54,193 bases of DNA. It comes from Thermoanaerobaculia bacterium. GTDB taxonomy: Bacteria > Acidobacteriota > Thermoanaerobaculia > Thermoanaerobaculales > Sulfomarinibacteraceae. This document shows positions 39,881-48,708 of this stretch, piece after piece. The position numbers were made by a program, and so were the translations under genes. The notes under the pieces are model-generated. The model was not told the DNA's origin. It did no database searches and saw only the letters and a list, made by a program, of their open reading frames with translations. The DNA is taken from contig JAMOVQ010000039.1 in assembly GCA_027067575.1 (NCBI GenBank), positions 1 to 54,193 on the forward strand, given 5' to 3'. The stretch's first letter is position 1, and each line of letters begins with the position of its first letter.

Positions 39881-42337
39881 CTAGTACTTGACGATTCTCG
39901 GAGTGATGAAGATCAGCAGCTCGTCGTGCCGCTTGTTGATCTCCTTGCTCCGGAAGAGGGCACCGATGATCGGAATGTCCCCGAGACCGGGAACCTTGTT
40001 GTTCGTCGTCTGGTCGTTGACCTGGTAGATGCCGCCGATCACGGTGGTTCCGCCGTCCCGGACGAGCAGCTTGGTCGAGGCGTCCCGGGTCGAGATCGGC
40101 GCGTTGGTGGCCTGCTGCACGAGGAACGCCTGGAGTGGCTCGCGCTTCGCGACCTTGAGGTCGAGCATGACAGTCCCCTCCGCCGTGATCTGCGGTGTGA
40201 CGTCCAGGCTCAGCGTGGCGTCCACGTACTGCACCGTGACGGTGTTGTTGGCCACCGTCTGCACCGGCAGCTGCAGGCCCGACCGGATTGTCGCCTTCTG
40301 CATGTTCTGAGCCAGGACCGTCGGCGAGGAGACGATCCGGACGAGTCCGTCGTTCTCGGCCGCCGTCAGCATGAAGTCCAGGTTGAAGGTGTTGAGGATG
40401 TCGCCGAACGAGAACCCGATCAGGCCGCCGCCACCGGCCCGCGTCCCGGGCTGGTACGGGAGCCCCAGGCTGACGCCACCATCGACGTTGACGCTGTTCG
40501 GGAAGTTCAGGCCCGTGTCGTTGCCGTGCGCGGCGTCCATGACCCCCGAGAACCCCCAGTTGATCCCGAGCTTGTGGGAGAAGTTCCGGGTCGTCTCGAC
40601 GATCCGGGCCTCGATCATCACCTGAGGAACCGGCTTGTCCAGCTGGGCGATCAGCTTGAGAATCCCGTCCACACGATCGACGGTGTCCCGGATGATCAGG
40701 GTGTTCGTGCCCTTGTCGACGATCACCGAACCTCGCTGGGACAGGAGGAACCCGTCCTTCGTGATGATGGAGGCGGCCTCGTTGGCCCTGGCGTAGGAGA
40801 GCGGCTTGACAACGGTCCGGAGCGGCTTCGTCATCTCCTGCTGCTCGTAGAGGTTCGCCTGGGCCGCCTTCTCCGCGGCCAGTTTCGAGATCGGGGCGAC
40901 CCGGAGCACGTTGTTCTCGAGCACGTAGTCCAGCCCGTTGATCTTGAGGATGAGGTCGAGAGCCTGGTCCCACGGCACGTCGTGAAGCTCCACCGTCACC
41001 GACCCGCTCACACCGGGATCGACGACGATGTTGAGGCCCGTCAACTCGGAGAACGTCCGGAGAACGTCGGTGATGTCGGCGTCCTTGAGGCGCAGCGAGA
41101 TCGGCTCGCCCGTGTAGTGTTTCTCCTCGGTCTGGACCTCCTTCGTCTGGTACTGCTCTGGGGTGGGCAGATCGAGCTCCTGTGCCCCGACCGCCCTCTC
41201 AACGAGCTGCGACTCGTCCGCGGTGAACGGATCGCTGGAGACGGCCGACCGGTCCGTTCGGGCCGGCTCCGCCTGTGCGGAGGGCACGGCGGAGGGCACT
41301 GGCGAAGGCGTATCGGCGCGCAGGCGGGCGCCCCCCTGGAGAGGTCCCTGGTCCACGGAACGGGACCGCGAGATCTCGATGGTCCCCGCCGGCAGCGCAT
41401 CGATCCGCGCCGGGGCCGTCGACACGGCGTGGTCCGCACGCCGCGAGGTGGCCGAAGCCGGCCGCGGAGCGTGCCGCGCCGGGGCCGTCGCCGGGACGGC
41501 CTGCACCGGGACACCGTTCCCTCCGATCGTCACCACCGCGCCGTCCACCGTGGGCCTCACGGTGTACTCCACCGGCCGGTCGAGATCGACCACGAGGCGG
41601 GTCACCGGGTCGGGAACCGCCCGGTGCTGTGCCACACGAACCCTGCGGACAACACCGTCGGCAACGGGGATCACGTGACGGTTCACCCGGCAGACCACCC
41701 CTCGCAGATCGACGACGATCCGCTCGGGGTCCGGCAGCCGGAAGGTATGGAGATCGAGCGCCCCATCGCCCTCGAGCCGGATCGTCAGCCCACCGGATCC
41801 AGCCTCGGGAACGACATCCAGGAGGTTCTTCCCGGACACCGCCCCGGAGGAGACGGGCTGCGGGGCGACGGGCTCCACGGAGACGGTGGCCGTAACCGGC
41901 TCGGTGACGCCGGCAGCCGGAGTCTCCGCCTTCGGATCGGTGAAGACGAGATCGAACCCATCGTCGCGATCCTCGAGCGTCATCGCCATCGGCCGGCCAA
42001 GGGTCACGGTCAGCCGTGTGAGCTTCTTCCCGAACTCCTCGACCTCGGCGGCCTCGGCGCGCTCGATCCCCAGCTCCGGAGCGCTGACCGCTGGAACCGG
42101 GGCCCAGGCGCCTTCCGGCATCTCCACCAGCCACACACCGGGCCGGGGACTGTAGGCGACGGTCTCCAGGCGGGCCGATGCCCGAACGTGAAGCACGGGC
42201 CCCGAGTCTCCGGACCCAGCGGTGATCGCAGTGAGCACCGGGACCCCATCGCCGGACACCGCGAACGCACTCGCGGCACCGAGCGCCAAACAGGCTGCTG
42301 CCACCAGGACGAGGACGCGGGCATGTCTGACCATCAT
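39881..42337 (-). CDS. pilQ: Type IV pilus secretin PilQ
   Basis: This 818-residue outer-membrane secretin has a signal peptide (about 1-26). Two AMIN-type domains follow at about 35-130 and 165-270 (LEGDGALDLHTFRLPDPERIVVDL), then a Pro/Ala-rich linker, an N0/STN domain (about 395-460, ISLRLKDADITDVLRTFSEL), N1 and the secretin core. Parts of the core include VPQVMIEARIVETTRNFSHKLGI, ASTKLLVRDGGTTVIGGIY and VPGLGDIPIIGALFRSKE-type segments. The C-terminus IFITPRIV is standard. It forms the pore through which the pilus leaves the cell. Two adjacent ATGs (42337, 42334) follow GGGGGA; pilP ends 19 bases upstream. Confidence 0.95.
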   Translation of the reverse strand: MMVRHARVLVLVAAACLALGAASAFAVSGDGVPVLTAITAGSGDSGPVLHVRASARLETVAYSPRPGVWLVEMPEGAWAPVPAVSAPELGIERAEAAEVEEFGKKLTRLTVTLGRPMAMTLEDRDDGFDLVFTDPKAETPAAGVTEPVTATVSVEPVAPQPVSSGAVSGKNLLDVVPEAGSGGLTIRLEGDGALDLHTFRLPDPERIVVDLRGVVCRVNRHVIPVADGVVRRVRVAQHRAVPDPVTRLVVDLDRPVEYTVRPTVDGAVVTIGGNGVPVQAVPATAPARHAPRPASATSRRADHAVSTAPARIDALPAGTIEISRSRSVDQGPLQGGARLRADTPSPVPSAVPSAQAEPARTDRSAVSSDPFTADESQLVERAVGAQELDLPTPEQYQTKEVQTEEKHYTGEPISLRLKDADITDVLRTFSELTGLNIVVDPGVSGSVTVELHDVPWDQALDLILKINGLDYVLENNVLRVAPISKLAAEKAAQANLYEQQEMTKPLRTVVKPLSYARANEAASIITKDGFLLSQRGSVIVDKGTNTLIIRDTVDRVDGILKLIAQLDKPVPQVMIEARIVETTRNFSHKLGINWGFSGVMDAAHGNDTGLNFPNSVNVDGGVSLGLPYQPGTRAGGGGLIGFSFGDILNTFNLDFMLTAAENDGLVRIVSSPTVLAQNMQKATIRSGLQLPVQTVANNTVTVQYVDATLSLDVTPQITAEGTVMLDLKVAKREPLQAFLVQQATNAPISTRDASTKLLVRDGGTTVIGGIYQVNDQTTNNKVPGLGDIPIIGALFRSKEINKRHDELLIFITPRIVKY

Positions 42338-42356
42338 TTCATCCCCCACTCGTTGA

Positions 42357-42890
42357 CTACTTCTGTCCAATCTCACGCACAACCTCAGTGTACGGCTTCA
42401 AGGCCTTCGGATCACTGACCTGCTGCTTGAAGACGATCTTGTCCGGAAGGATCTTCTCAACCTCGCCGTTGTAGAGCTTCGTGCCGGGCTTCAGTGTGTA
42501 GCTGAGATTGTCCCGGCTGTTCTGGGCGAAGGCGATGATGCCGTCCGGCGTCTCGATGACCCCTTCGACCCGAAGCTCCTCGATCATGGTTCCAGGAAGG
42601 CCAGGCGGCCTGCTGGTGGACCCGGCCCCCTCCTGGACCCCATCGCGGAGCGAGCGGAACGGATCCCGGCGGCCGGCCGGGTCGTAGAAGAAGATCTCGC
42701 CCTGCATGACCCGCTCTTCGCCGCGGAGGATCCTGTCGATCTGCGAGACGTCGATGCTCTGGCCCTCCTCGCCCGCGGCGGCCGCCGCCTCGTTCTTCGC
42801 CCCCGCACTGTCCTCCTGGGCGCGGAGAGGCCCTGCGGCCACAAGGACGATCGCTGCGGCGATGACGGTCACCGGACCGATCCGGTTCAT
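42357..42890 (-). CDS. pilP: Type IV pilus assembly protein PilP
   Basis: This 177-residue protein has an N-terminal signal or anchor segment (about 5-24) and a linker. The PilP motif YDPAGRRDPFRSL follows at about 69-81, then the small beta domain (LRVEGVIETPDGIIAFAQ, GTKLYNGEVEKILPDKIVFKQ). PilP links the PilMNO inner-membrane platform to PilQ. It lacks a lipobox Cys, unlike the lipoprotein PilP of Neisseria and Pseudomonas. The ATG overlaps the pilO stop by 4 bases and has GGGAGG upstream. Confidence 0.92.
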   Translation of the reverse strand: MNRIGPVTVIAAAIVLVAAGPLRAQEDSAGAKNEAAAAAGEEGQSIDVSQIDRILRGEERVMQGEIFFYDPAGRRDPFRSLRDGVQEGAGSTSRPPGLPGTMIEELRVEGVIETPDGIIAFAQNSRDNLSYTLKPGTKLYNGEVEKILPDKIVFKQQVSDPKALKPYTEVVREIGQK

Positions 42891-43471
42891 TGTGCACCTC
42901 CCGCGGTACTCTCTTCTTCCTTGTAGACGAAGGTCCGCATCGTGAACGTGGCCTGAATCGTGTAGTTGTCCCGCTTCCCCTTGAACGGCGAGATCGTCAG
43001 GTCGTCCACGTTGATGATCCTGGAGAACCGGCTCAGCCGGTCGAACAGGAGCCCGAGCTCGTGGTACGTCCCCCGCAGACTGACCTGGATCGGCCACTCC
43101 CAGTAGAAGTCCTTGTCGGCAAACTCACCAGGCCGGAAACGGATCAGCTGGAAGCGGCCCCGCTCAGTCAGCTGCTTGAGCTTCTTGATCAAGTCATCGG
43201 TCTCCCGCTTGGTCGGAAGGATCCGGCGGAGGCGGTCCAGCTCGATCTCGAGGTTCTGGATCTCCTCCTCGAGCTTTGGCAGGTTCTTCTTCGCGGTCCG
43301 CCCCTTCTCGACCTCGCGCTGCAGCTTCTCGATCGACTCCTCGGTCCGTCCGATCTGCTCCCGGAGATCCTTGAAATAGTAGTGATTGACCGCGAACAGG
43401 AGCGCGAGGCCGATTCCGAGCCCGACCGCAAGGGCCACGTACCAGGGCTTCTCGTTGAGATCCAACGCCAT
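42887..43471 (-). CDS. pilO: Type IV pilus assembly protein PilO
   Basis: This 194-residue protein has a short cytoplasmic start and one membrane helix (about 11-30). A coiled coil follows at about 35-105 (IGRTEESIEKLQREVEKG, LEEEIQNLEIELDRL) and then a ferredoxin-like domain (WPIQVSLRGTYHELGLLFDRLSRFSRIINVDDL). It pairs with PilN. It sits 3 bases after pilN and overlaps pilP. Confidence 0.93.
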   Translation of the reverse strand: MALDLNEKPWYVALAVGLGIGLALLFAVNHYYFKDLREQIGRTEESIEKLQREVEKGRTAKKNLPKLEEEIQNLEIELDRLRRILPTKRETDDLIKKLKQLTERGRFQLIRFRPGEFADKDFYWEWPIQVSLRGTYHELGLLFDRLSRFSRIINVDDLTISPFKGKRDNYTIQATFTMRTFVYKEEESTAGGAQ

Positions 43472-43474
43472 GGC

Positions 43475-44092
43475 TCAGCTCCTTCCCCCGGCCCCACCAC
43501 GGGCATCTTCACCCTCCCCCCCCTCGACGGTCGGGGTGAAGTGGAAGATACAGGTGAGACTGAATCTGTAGCCGCCCTTTCCGTCCCTGCTCAGATCCTT
43601 CAGGACCGGCTCGGAGAAGAAGGGCGACTGGTCCAGATTCGTGATGTAGTTCGCCACGGCGTTCTCGTCCATGGCAACGCCGTTCAGCTCCACGACGGAA
43701 CCTTTCAACGTCATCTTCGTCAGCCACACGAGATCCGGGAGAGCCTTCGAGACCTCATCCATCACCCGCACCGGTCCGTGCTGCTTCTCCTTGAGATCGT
43801 TGATGATGTCGATCCGCTCCTTGAGCGTCGCCCGCTTCTTCTCCAGCTCCTCGACCTTGTCGATGTACTGCTGAAGCTGGTCCCGCTCCCGCCTCAGGCT
43901 GGACTCCTGGGCGCGGAGCCTGTCGAGCTTGCTGCTCAGCTGCCACCACATGACGCCGACGACGATCATCGAGAGCAGGAGCGCACCAAGGAGGATGATG
44001 TCACCCTGGCGGGCTCCCAGCGAGATCTCCGGGCGCTTCTTCTTCGTCGCAGCCTGTGCGGTCGGTTCGCCGATCAGGTTGATCTTGATCAT
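43475..44092 (-). CDS. pilN: Type IV pilus assembly protein PilN
   Basis: This 205-residue protein begins with the conserved cytoplasmic INLIGEP motif that docks into PilM. It continues with one membrane helix (about 30-51), a coiled coil (about 52-100) and a ferredoxin-like periplasmic domain (ALPDLVWLTKMTLKGSVVELNGVAMDENAVANYI). The C-terminal tail is Gly/Glu/Arg-rich. It starts 3 bases after pilM. Confidence 0.94.
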   Translation of the reverse strand: MIKINLIGEPTAQAATKKKRPEISLGARQGDIILLGALLLSMIVVGVMWWQLSSKLDRLRAQESSLRRERDQLQQYIDKVEELEKKRATLKERIDIINDLKEKQHGPVRVMDEVSKALPDLVWLTKMTLKGSVVELNGVAMDENAVANYITNLDQSPFFSEPVLKDLSRDGKGGYRFSLTCIFHFTPTVEGGEGEDARGGAGGRS

Positions 44093-44095
44093 CGA

Positions 44096-45154
44096 TCACT
44101 CCCCGACGGTTCTCATGGCCAGGCCAACCGCGATCGCCATGGACGGCGCGTGACGGTTGATCCACTCGGGATCGAACTCCGACTCGTCGTACCGGATGTT
44201 CCGGAACGGGTTCATCACCTCCACCGGAACCTGGAACCGTTCTTTCAGGATCTCATCGAGTCCCAGGAGCTGACTCCCGCCCCCCGCAAGCACGAGCCGG
44301 TCGAGACTGTCCACGGAGGACGTGGCGACGAAGAAATCGATCGTCTTCTGGAGCTCGGCCGCAAGATCCTCGGAGACGCTGTTGACCACCCCGAGCACCT
44401 GCTGGATCGACCGTTCTCCGACCCGCTCACCCCGCTTCAGCCGCTCCGCCTCCTCACGCGGCAGGTTGAGCTCCCGCTGAATCGCCTCCGTGAACTGGTT
44501 GCCACCGAAGGAAACATCCCGCCAGAAGACCGACTGCCCCTCGTGGAGCACGTTGATGTTCATCACGGACGCCCCGATGTTGACCAGGGCGATGGCCTCG
44601 GGACCGAGCTCGTAGTTGAGCTCGTAGGCGTTCTGCAGCGCGAAGACGTCCACGTCGACCAGCGCGGGCTGCTTCCCGGCCTGAATCAACACCGAGGTGT
44701 AGTCGGCGATCTTTTCCTTCTTGACCGCCACGAGGAGGACGTCCATGGTCTCGCCCTGGCCCTCCTCCAGCACCACGTAATCGAGGTTGACCTCGTTGAT
44801 GTCGAACGGGATGTACTGCTCCGCCTCCCACTGGATCGATTCCGCGAGCTCGGCCTCGCTCATGGAGGGCAGCGGAATCTTCTTGAGGATCACCGAATGC
44901 CCGGAAAGCGAGGTCCCGAAGTTCGGGTTCTTGATCCCGTTGTCGGCGATCAGCCGGGAGAGCGACTCGACCACCAGGGAGGAGTCCATGATGGCGCCGT
45001 CCACGATCGCCTCGGAGGACAGCTCCGCGATCGCCGCGTTCGCCAGCTGGAACTCGCCGTTCTTCAGGGGTTTCAGCTCGACGACCTTGATTGCCGAGGA
45101 GCCGATGTCGCAACCAACGATTTGTTTCTTGCGTTTCCCAAACACGGCTCGCAC
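44096..45154 (-). CDS. pilM: Type IV pilus assembly protein PilM (actin-like ATPase)
   Basis: This 352-residue actin-fold protein has VGCDIGSSAIKVVELK at the start (phosphate 1), SLSGHSVILKKIPLPSM, EAEQYIPFDINEVNLDY, VNIGASVMNINVLHEG, and GGGSQLLGL (adenosine motif). It binds the PilN cytoplasmic tail on the inner face of the membrane. It is the first gene of pilMNOPQ. The start is GTG at 45154, without a clear ribosome binding site; an internal GTG at 45145 is possible. Candidate promoter elements just upstream are weak. Confidence 0.94.
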   Translation of the reverse strand: MRAVFGKRKKQIVGCDIGSSAIKVVELKPLKNGEFQLANAAIAELSSEAIVDGAIMDSSLVVESLSRLIADNGIKNPNFGTSLSGHSVILKKIPLPSMSEAELAESIQWEAEQYIPFDINEVNLDYVVLEEGQGETMDVLLVAVKKEKIADYTSVLIQAGKQPALVDVDVFALQNAYELNYELGPEAIALVNIGASVMNINVLHEGQSVFWRDVSFGGNQFTEAIQRELNLPREEAERLKRGERVGERSIQQVLGVVNSVSEDLAAELQKTIDFFVATSSVDSLDRLVLAGGGSQLLGLDEILKERFQVPVEVMNPFRNIRYDESEFDPEWINRHAPSMAIAVGLAMRTVGE

Positions 45155-45263
45155 CTTAGCCCATGGATTTGAGAAGCTTTTCCATATCTCCTCTGAAATC
45201 AGGCTAGCAAAGGGCCGGACGACATGTCAAGAATATCGAGAGCCATTGTGAGCCCCGCCACAC

Positions 45264-45292
45264 TTGCCAAAGCGGACGTTCCGTGGTATCAC
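45264..45292 (+). promoter_or_regulatory. Sigma70-type promoter for rpmB
   Basis: TTGCCA, 17-base spacer, TATCAC. It predicts a leader of about 33 bases ahead of the rpmB ATG. Confidence 0.5.
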
Positions 45293-45331
45293 GGTGCGCC
45301 CCATCGGGGGAGTCGTGAGGAGGAACGAGAC

Positions 45332-45529
45332 ATGGCGCAGCGATGCGAGATCTGCGGCAAGGGGCCGATGACCGGGAACACGATCAGTCACGCCCACAAC
45401 CTCAACAAGCGCCGGTGGCTGCCGAACCTGAAGAAGGTCCGGGCGATGGTGGACGGCCGTCCCCGCACGATCAAGGTCTGCACCCGGTGTCTCCGGTCGG
45501 GGAAGGTCGTCAAGGCTCCACGCCTGTAA
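45332..45529 (+). CDS. rpmB: 50S ribosomal protein L28
   Basis: This 65-residue protein starts MAQRCEICGKGPMTGNTISH and includes NKRRWLPNLKKVRAMVDG. It keeps two CxxC pairs (CEIC near residue 5 and CTRC near residue 50), so it is the zinc-binding version of L28. A GAGGAGG ribosome binding site precedes the ATG. Its last 20 bases overlap the 3' end of the convergent rel gene. Confidence 0.97.
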   Translation: MAQRCEICGKGPMTGNTISHAHNLNKRRWLPNLKKVRAMVDGRPRTIKVCTRCLRSGKVVKAPRL

Positions 45530-47690
45530 CGAGCCCCTGCCGGCCGACTTCCAGTACATCGTCCATCGTCCGAAGGCGCTCGAGGATACGTTCGAGGTGT
45601 GCCGCGCCGCGGACCTCGACGGTCAGCGACGCCGTGCCCCGCTGTTCCGGACCCTCCGCCCGGAGCTGGCAGCCGACGATGTTCCCCCGCTCCTCCGCGA
45701 TCGCCTGGGAGACGTCGGCCAGAAACCCCGGCCTGTCGGTGAAGACGAGCTGGATCGTCACCCGTGACGGCGCCACGTCGGCACCGTCCGCCCAGCGGAC
45801 CTCGATCTCACGCTCCGGGTTGTAGAGGAGCTTTCGGACGTTCGGGCACCACCGGCTGTGCACGGTCACGCCGCGGCCGCGGGTGACGTACCCGACGATC
45901 TCCTCCCCCGGAACCGGGTTGCAGCACCGTGCCAGATGGACGAGGAAGTCCGAGCTTCCCGTGACCTCCAACACTCCGCTCGAACCCGTGTTGCCGGCGG
46001 CGCTCCGTGACGGGACCGGGAGCTCCGCCTCGCCATCGTCCCTCGGGAACAGCTCCAGGGCCACGGCCTCCGCGTCCAGGTGACCGAACCCGATGGCGGC
46101 AAACATCTCGTCCGCCCCCGCGTGACCGTGCGCCGATGCAGCCTCGGCGAGCCGCTCCGCCGGAACCCCCTTGAGTGCGAGCTGCCGTTTCCGGAGCTCC
46201 TTTTCCAGCAGGCGCCGCCCGATCTCCAGTGCGTGCTCCTTCTCCTCCCGCTTGAGCCAGGCGCGAATCTTGTTCCGGGCCCGGCTCGTCTCCACCATCG
46301 TCAGCCAGTCACGCCGCGGGTGCTGCTGCTGGGAGGTGACGATCTCCACCACGTCGCCGTTGCTCAGCCGCGTCCTGAGCGGAATCCACTTGCCGTTGAT
46401 CCGCGCCCCCGTGCAGTGGTGCCCGACCTCCGTATGGACACGGTAGGCGAAGTCGAGGACCGTGGCACCGCGGGGGAAGGAGAAGACATCGCCCCGCGGT
46501 GTAAAGCAGTACACCTCGTCCGGGTAGAGATCGACCTTCAGGGAGTCGAGGAACTCCCTCGGGGAGGTCCCCTCCGTGGTGTCGAGCAGGCTCCTCAGCC
46601 AGGCGATCCTCGTGTCGTTCGCCTGATGTTCGGATCCCACCTCCTTGTACGACCAGTGCGCGGCGATCCCGTGCTCCGCCAGCTCGTGCATCTTCCACGT
46701 CCGGATCTGGATCTCGAACGGGTGCCCCTCGGGTCCGAGCACGGTGGTGTGGAGCGACTGGTAGGCGTTGGGCTTGGGAATCGCGATGTAGTCCTTGATC
46801 CGTCCCGGAACCGGCGGCCACTCCTGATGCACGAGCCCCAGCACGGCGTAGCACTCGGACACGCTCCGCACGATGATCCGGAACGCCAGGAAGTCGAACA
46901 CGTTGGCCACGGAGATCCCCTGCCGCCGGAGCTTCTGCCAGATCGAGTAGAGGTGCTTGACCCTTCCCTGGATCGTCCCCTCGATCCCCGCCTTCTTCAG
47001 CAGATCCCGGATGACCTCCTCGAGATCCGAGTACCACCGCTCCACGACCTCGGACCGCTCCTGGAGCTCCTTCCGGAGGCGTTCGTACTCCTTCGGGTGG
47101 AGGTAGCGGAAACAGAGATCCTCGAGCTCCCGCTTGATCGACCCGATCCCGAGCCGGTTCGCAATCGGCGCGTAGATGTCCAGCGTCTCCTGCGCGATCG
47201 CCTTCTGACGATCCGGCTTCATGTACTCCAGCGTTCGCATGTTGTGGGTCCGGTCGGCCAGCTTGACCAGGATCACGCGGACGTCGCTCATCGAGGCGAG
47301 CAGCAGGCGCCTGAAGTTCTCCGCGATGGTCGCCTCGCGCGAGGTGAACGTCGACTCGTACCCCGACATCTTGGTCAGCGCCACCACGGCCCGTGTGACC
47401 TCCGGTCCGAACTCGGCCTCCATCTCCGCCTCGGTGGTCTCCGTATCCTCGAGGATGTCGTGCAGGAGGCCGACGGCCACGGCCAGCTCGTCGAGCTCGA
47501 GATCCGCCAGGATCCACGCCACCATCAGCGGGTGGGTCAGGTACGGCTCCCCCGACCGGCGGACCTGCCCCTCGTGGCGCTTCGCAGCGAAGACGTAGGC
47601 GTGGCGCAACAACGCCTCGTCCACGTCTGGAAGGTACTCCTCCATCCGGTCGATGATGTCTTCGAAGCGGACCCTCGCCGGCGCCTTCAT
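45510..47690 (-). CDS. rel: Bifunctional (p)ppGpp synthetase/hydrolase Rel/SpoT
   Basis: This 726-residue stringent-response enzyme has four domains. The HD hydrolase domain (about 25-180) carries intact LLHDILED. The synthetase domain (about 225-350) has GRIKDYIAIPKPNAYQSLHT, where RxKD marks the bifunctional type. TGS (about 385-445) and a C-terminal ACT domain (about 650-720) complete it. The ATG at 47690 follows a TACGAT box by 6 bases, with TGAAGG in the spacer, so the mRNA is predicted to be leaderless. The 3' end overlaps rpmB by 20 bases on the opposite strand. Confidence 0.95.
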   Translation of the reverse strand: MKAPARVRFEDIIDRMEEYLPDVDEALLRHAYVFAAKRHEGQVRRSGEPYLTHPLMVAWILADLELDELAVAVGLLHDILEDTETTEAEMEAEFGPEVTRAVVALTKMSGYESTFTSREATIAENFRRLLLASMSDVRVILVKLADRTHNMRTLEYMKPDRQKAIAQETLDIYAPIANRLGIGSIKRELEDLCFRYLHPKEYERLRKELQERSEVVERWYSDLEEVIRDLLKKAGIEGTIQGRVKHLYSIWQKLRRQGISVANVFDFLAFRIIVRSVSECYAVLGLVHQEWPPVPGRIKDYIAIPKPNAYQSLHTTVLGPEGHPFEIQIRTWKMHELAEHGIAAHWSYKEVGSEHQANDTRIAWLRSLLDTTEGTSPREFLDSLKVDLYPDEVYCFTPRGDVFSFPRGATVLDFAYRVHTEVGHHCTGARINGKWIPLRTRLSNGDVVEIVTSQQQHPRRDWLTMVETSRARNKIRAWLKREEKEHALEIGRRLLEKELRKRQLALKGVPAERLAEAASAHGHAGADEMFAAIGFGHLDAEAVALELFPRDDGEAELPVPSRSAAGNTGSSGVLEVTGSSDFLVHLARCCNPVPGEEIVGYVTRGRGVTVHSRWCPNVRKLLYNPEREIEVRWADGADVAPSRVTIQLVFTDRPGFLADVSQAIAEERGNIVGCQLRAEGPEQRGTASLTVEVRGAAHLERILERLRTMDDVLEVGRQGLVTGVEP

Positions 47691-47696
47691 CCTTCA

Positions 47697-47702
47697 ATCG
47701 TA
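47697..47702 (-). promoter_or_regulatory. -10 box of a predicted leaderless promoter for rel
   Basis: TACGAT on the minus strand, then TGAAGG, then ATG at 47690. The AAGG could act as a weak ribosome binding site if transcription starts further upstream. Confidence 0.4.
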
Positions 47703-47862
47703 CACTGGCGCCGAACGGCACGAGCGGCTGGAGGGCGATTCCCCGCGGCGGTCGACACGCGAGCACTCCTCCGAAGAAAACCGCGTGGTCCCGACCCTCT
47801 CGTGTGCCGATCCCCGGTCCCCCGCCACGGCCGCGGTCGCGATTGAGGCCGGCGGTCCCACG

Positions 47863-47889
47863 AAAAAGCGGGAGGCCGAAGCCCCCCGC
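47863..47889 (-). terminator. Rho-independent terminator after sdhB
   Basis: On the minus strand a 9 bp stem (GCGGGGGGC / GCCTCCCGC, one G-T pair) with loop TTCG is followed by TTTTT. Confidence 0.88.
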
Positions 47890-47913
47890 ACGGTGTTTCC
47901 GTTCCCGTCCGGC

Positions 47914-48708
47914 TCAGGTCGCCGGCAGCAGCTTGACCTTTTCCAGCTTGCCGCCACCCTCCGCCTTGCCCGGGAGGAAGGCACGGCGGTAGTCGCGGTT
48001 CATCCGGGCGATGGCCGAGATGGAGATCTCCTTGGGGCACACGGCCTCGCACGACGTGAAGTTCGTGCAGGCGCCGAACGGCTCCTTCTCCATCGCCTCG
48101 ACCATGGCCTTGACGCGGCGATCCGCCTCGACCTTCCCCTGGGGCAGCATCCCGAGGTGGGCGATCTTGGCGCTCATGAACAGCATCGCCGCACCGTTTG
48201 GACACGCTGCGACGCAGGCGCCGCACCCGATGCACTCCGCGTAGTCCATGGCGAGCTCGGCATCTTCCTTGGGCACGAGGATCGTCGCGGCATCGGGCGG
48301 CGCTCCAGTATGGATGGAGATGAACCCGCCGGCCTGGATGATCCGGTCGAACGCGCTCCGGTCAACCACCAGGTCCTTGAGGACCGGAAACGCAGCCGAC
48401 CGCCACGGTTCCAGTGTCAGCTCCTCGCCATCCTTGAAGTGACGCATGTGGAGCTGGCAGGTGGTGGTGCCCTTGCGCCCGCCGTGTGGCAGGCCGTTGA
48501 TGACGATTCCGCACATGCCGCAGACACCCTCGCGGCAGTCGTGCTCGAACGCCACGGGATCCTCGCCGTTCTCGATCAGCTGCTGGTTCAGCACGTCCAG
48601 CATCTCGAGGAACGACATGTGCTCGTTGACGTCGTCCAGCTTGTAGGTCTCGAAACGCCCCTTGGCGTCGGGGCCGCTCTGGCGCCAGATGTGGAGTGTC
48701 AACCTCAT
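47914..48708 (-). CDS. sdhB: Succinate dehydrogenase/fumarate reductase iron-sulfur subunit
   Basis: This 264-residue protein carries three Fe-S sites. The 2Fe-2S site is C58, C63, C66 and C84 (CREGVCGMC...TTTC). The 4Fe-4S site is [11 protein letters not shown], and the 3Fe-4S site is [12 protein letters not shown]. It passes electrons between the SdhA flavin and the quinone site in SdhC. The ATG at 48708 overlaps the sdhA stop (ATGA). The long N-terminal frame extension lies inside sdhA. It is the last gene of the cluster and is followed by a strong terminator. Confidence 0.93.
   Translation of the reverse strand: MRLTLHIWRQSGPDAKGRFETYKLDDVNEHMSFLEMLDVLNQQLIENGEDPVAFEHDCREGVCGMCGIVINGLPHGGRKGTTTCQLHMRHFKDGEELTLEPWRSAAFPVLKDLVVDRSAFDRIIQAGGFISIHTGAPPDAATILVPKEDAELAMDYAECIGCGACVAACPNGAAMLFMSAKIAHLGMLPQGKVEADRRVKAMVEAMEKEPFGACTNFTSCEAVCPKEISISAIARMNRDYRRAFLPGKAEGGGKLEKVKLLPAT

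Noticed and set aside
45155-45175. Minigene ATG-GGC-TAA just before pilM as a translational control element
   Set aside because: A three-codon frame occurs easily by chance and it has no ribosome binding site.
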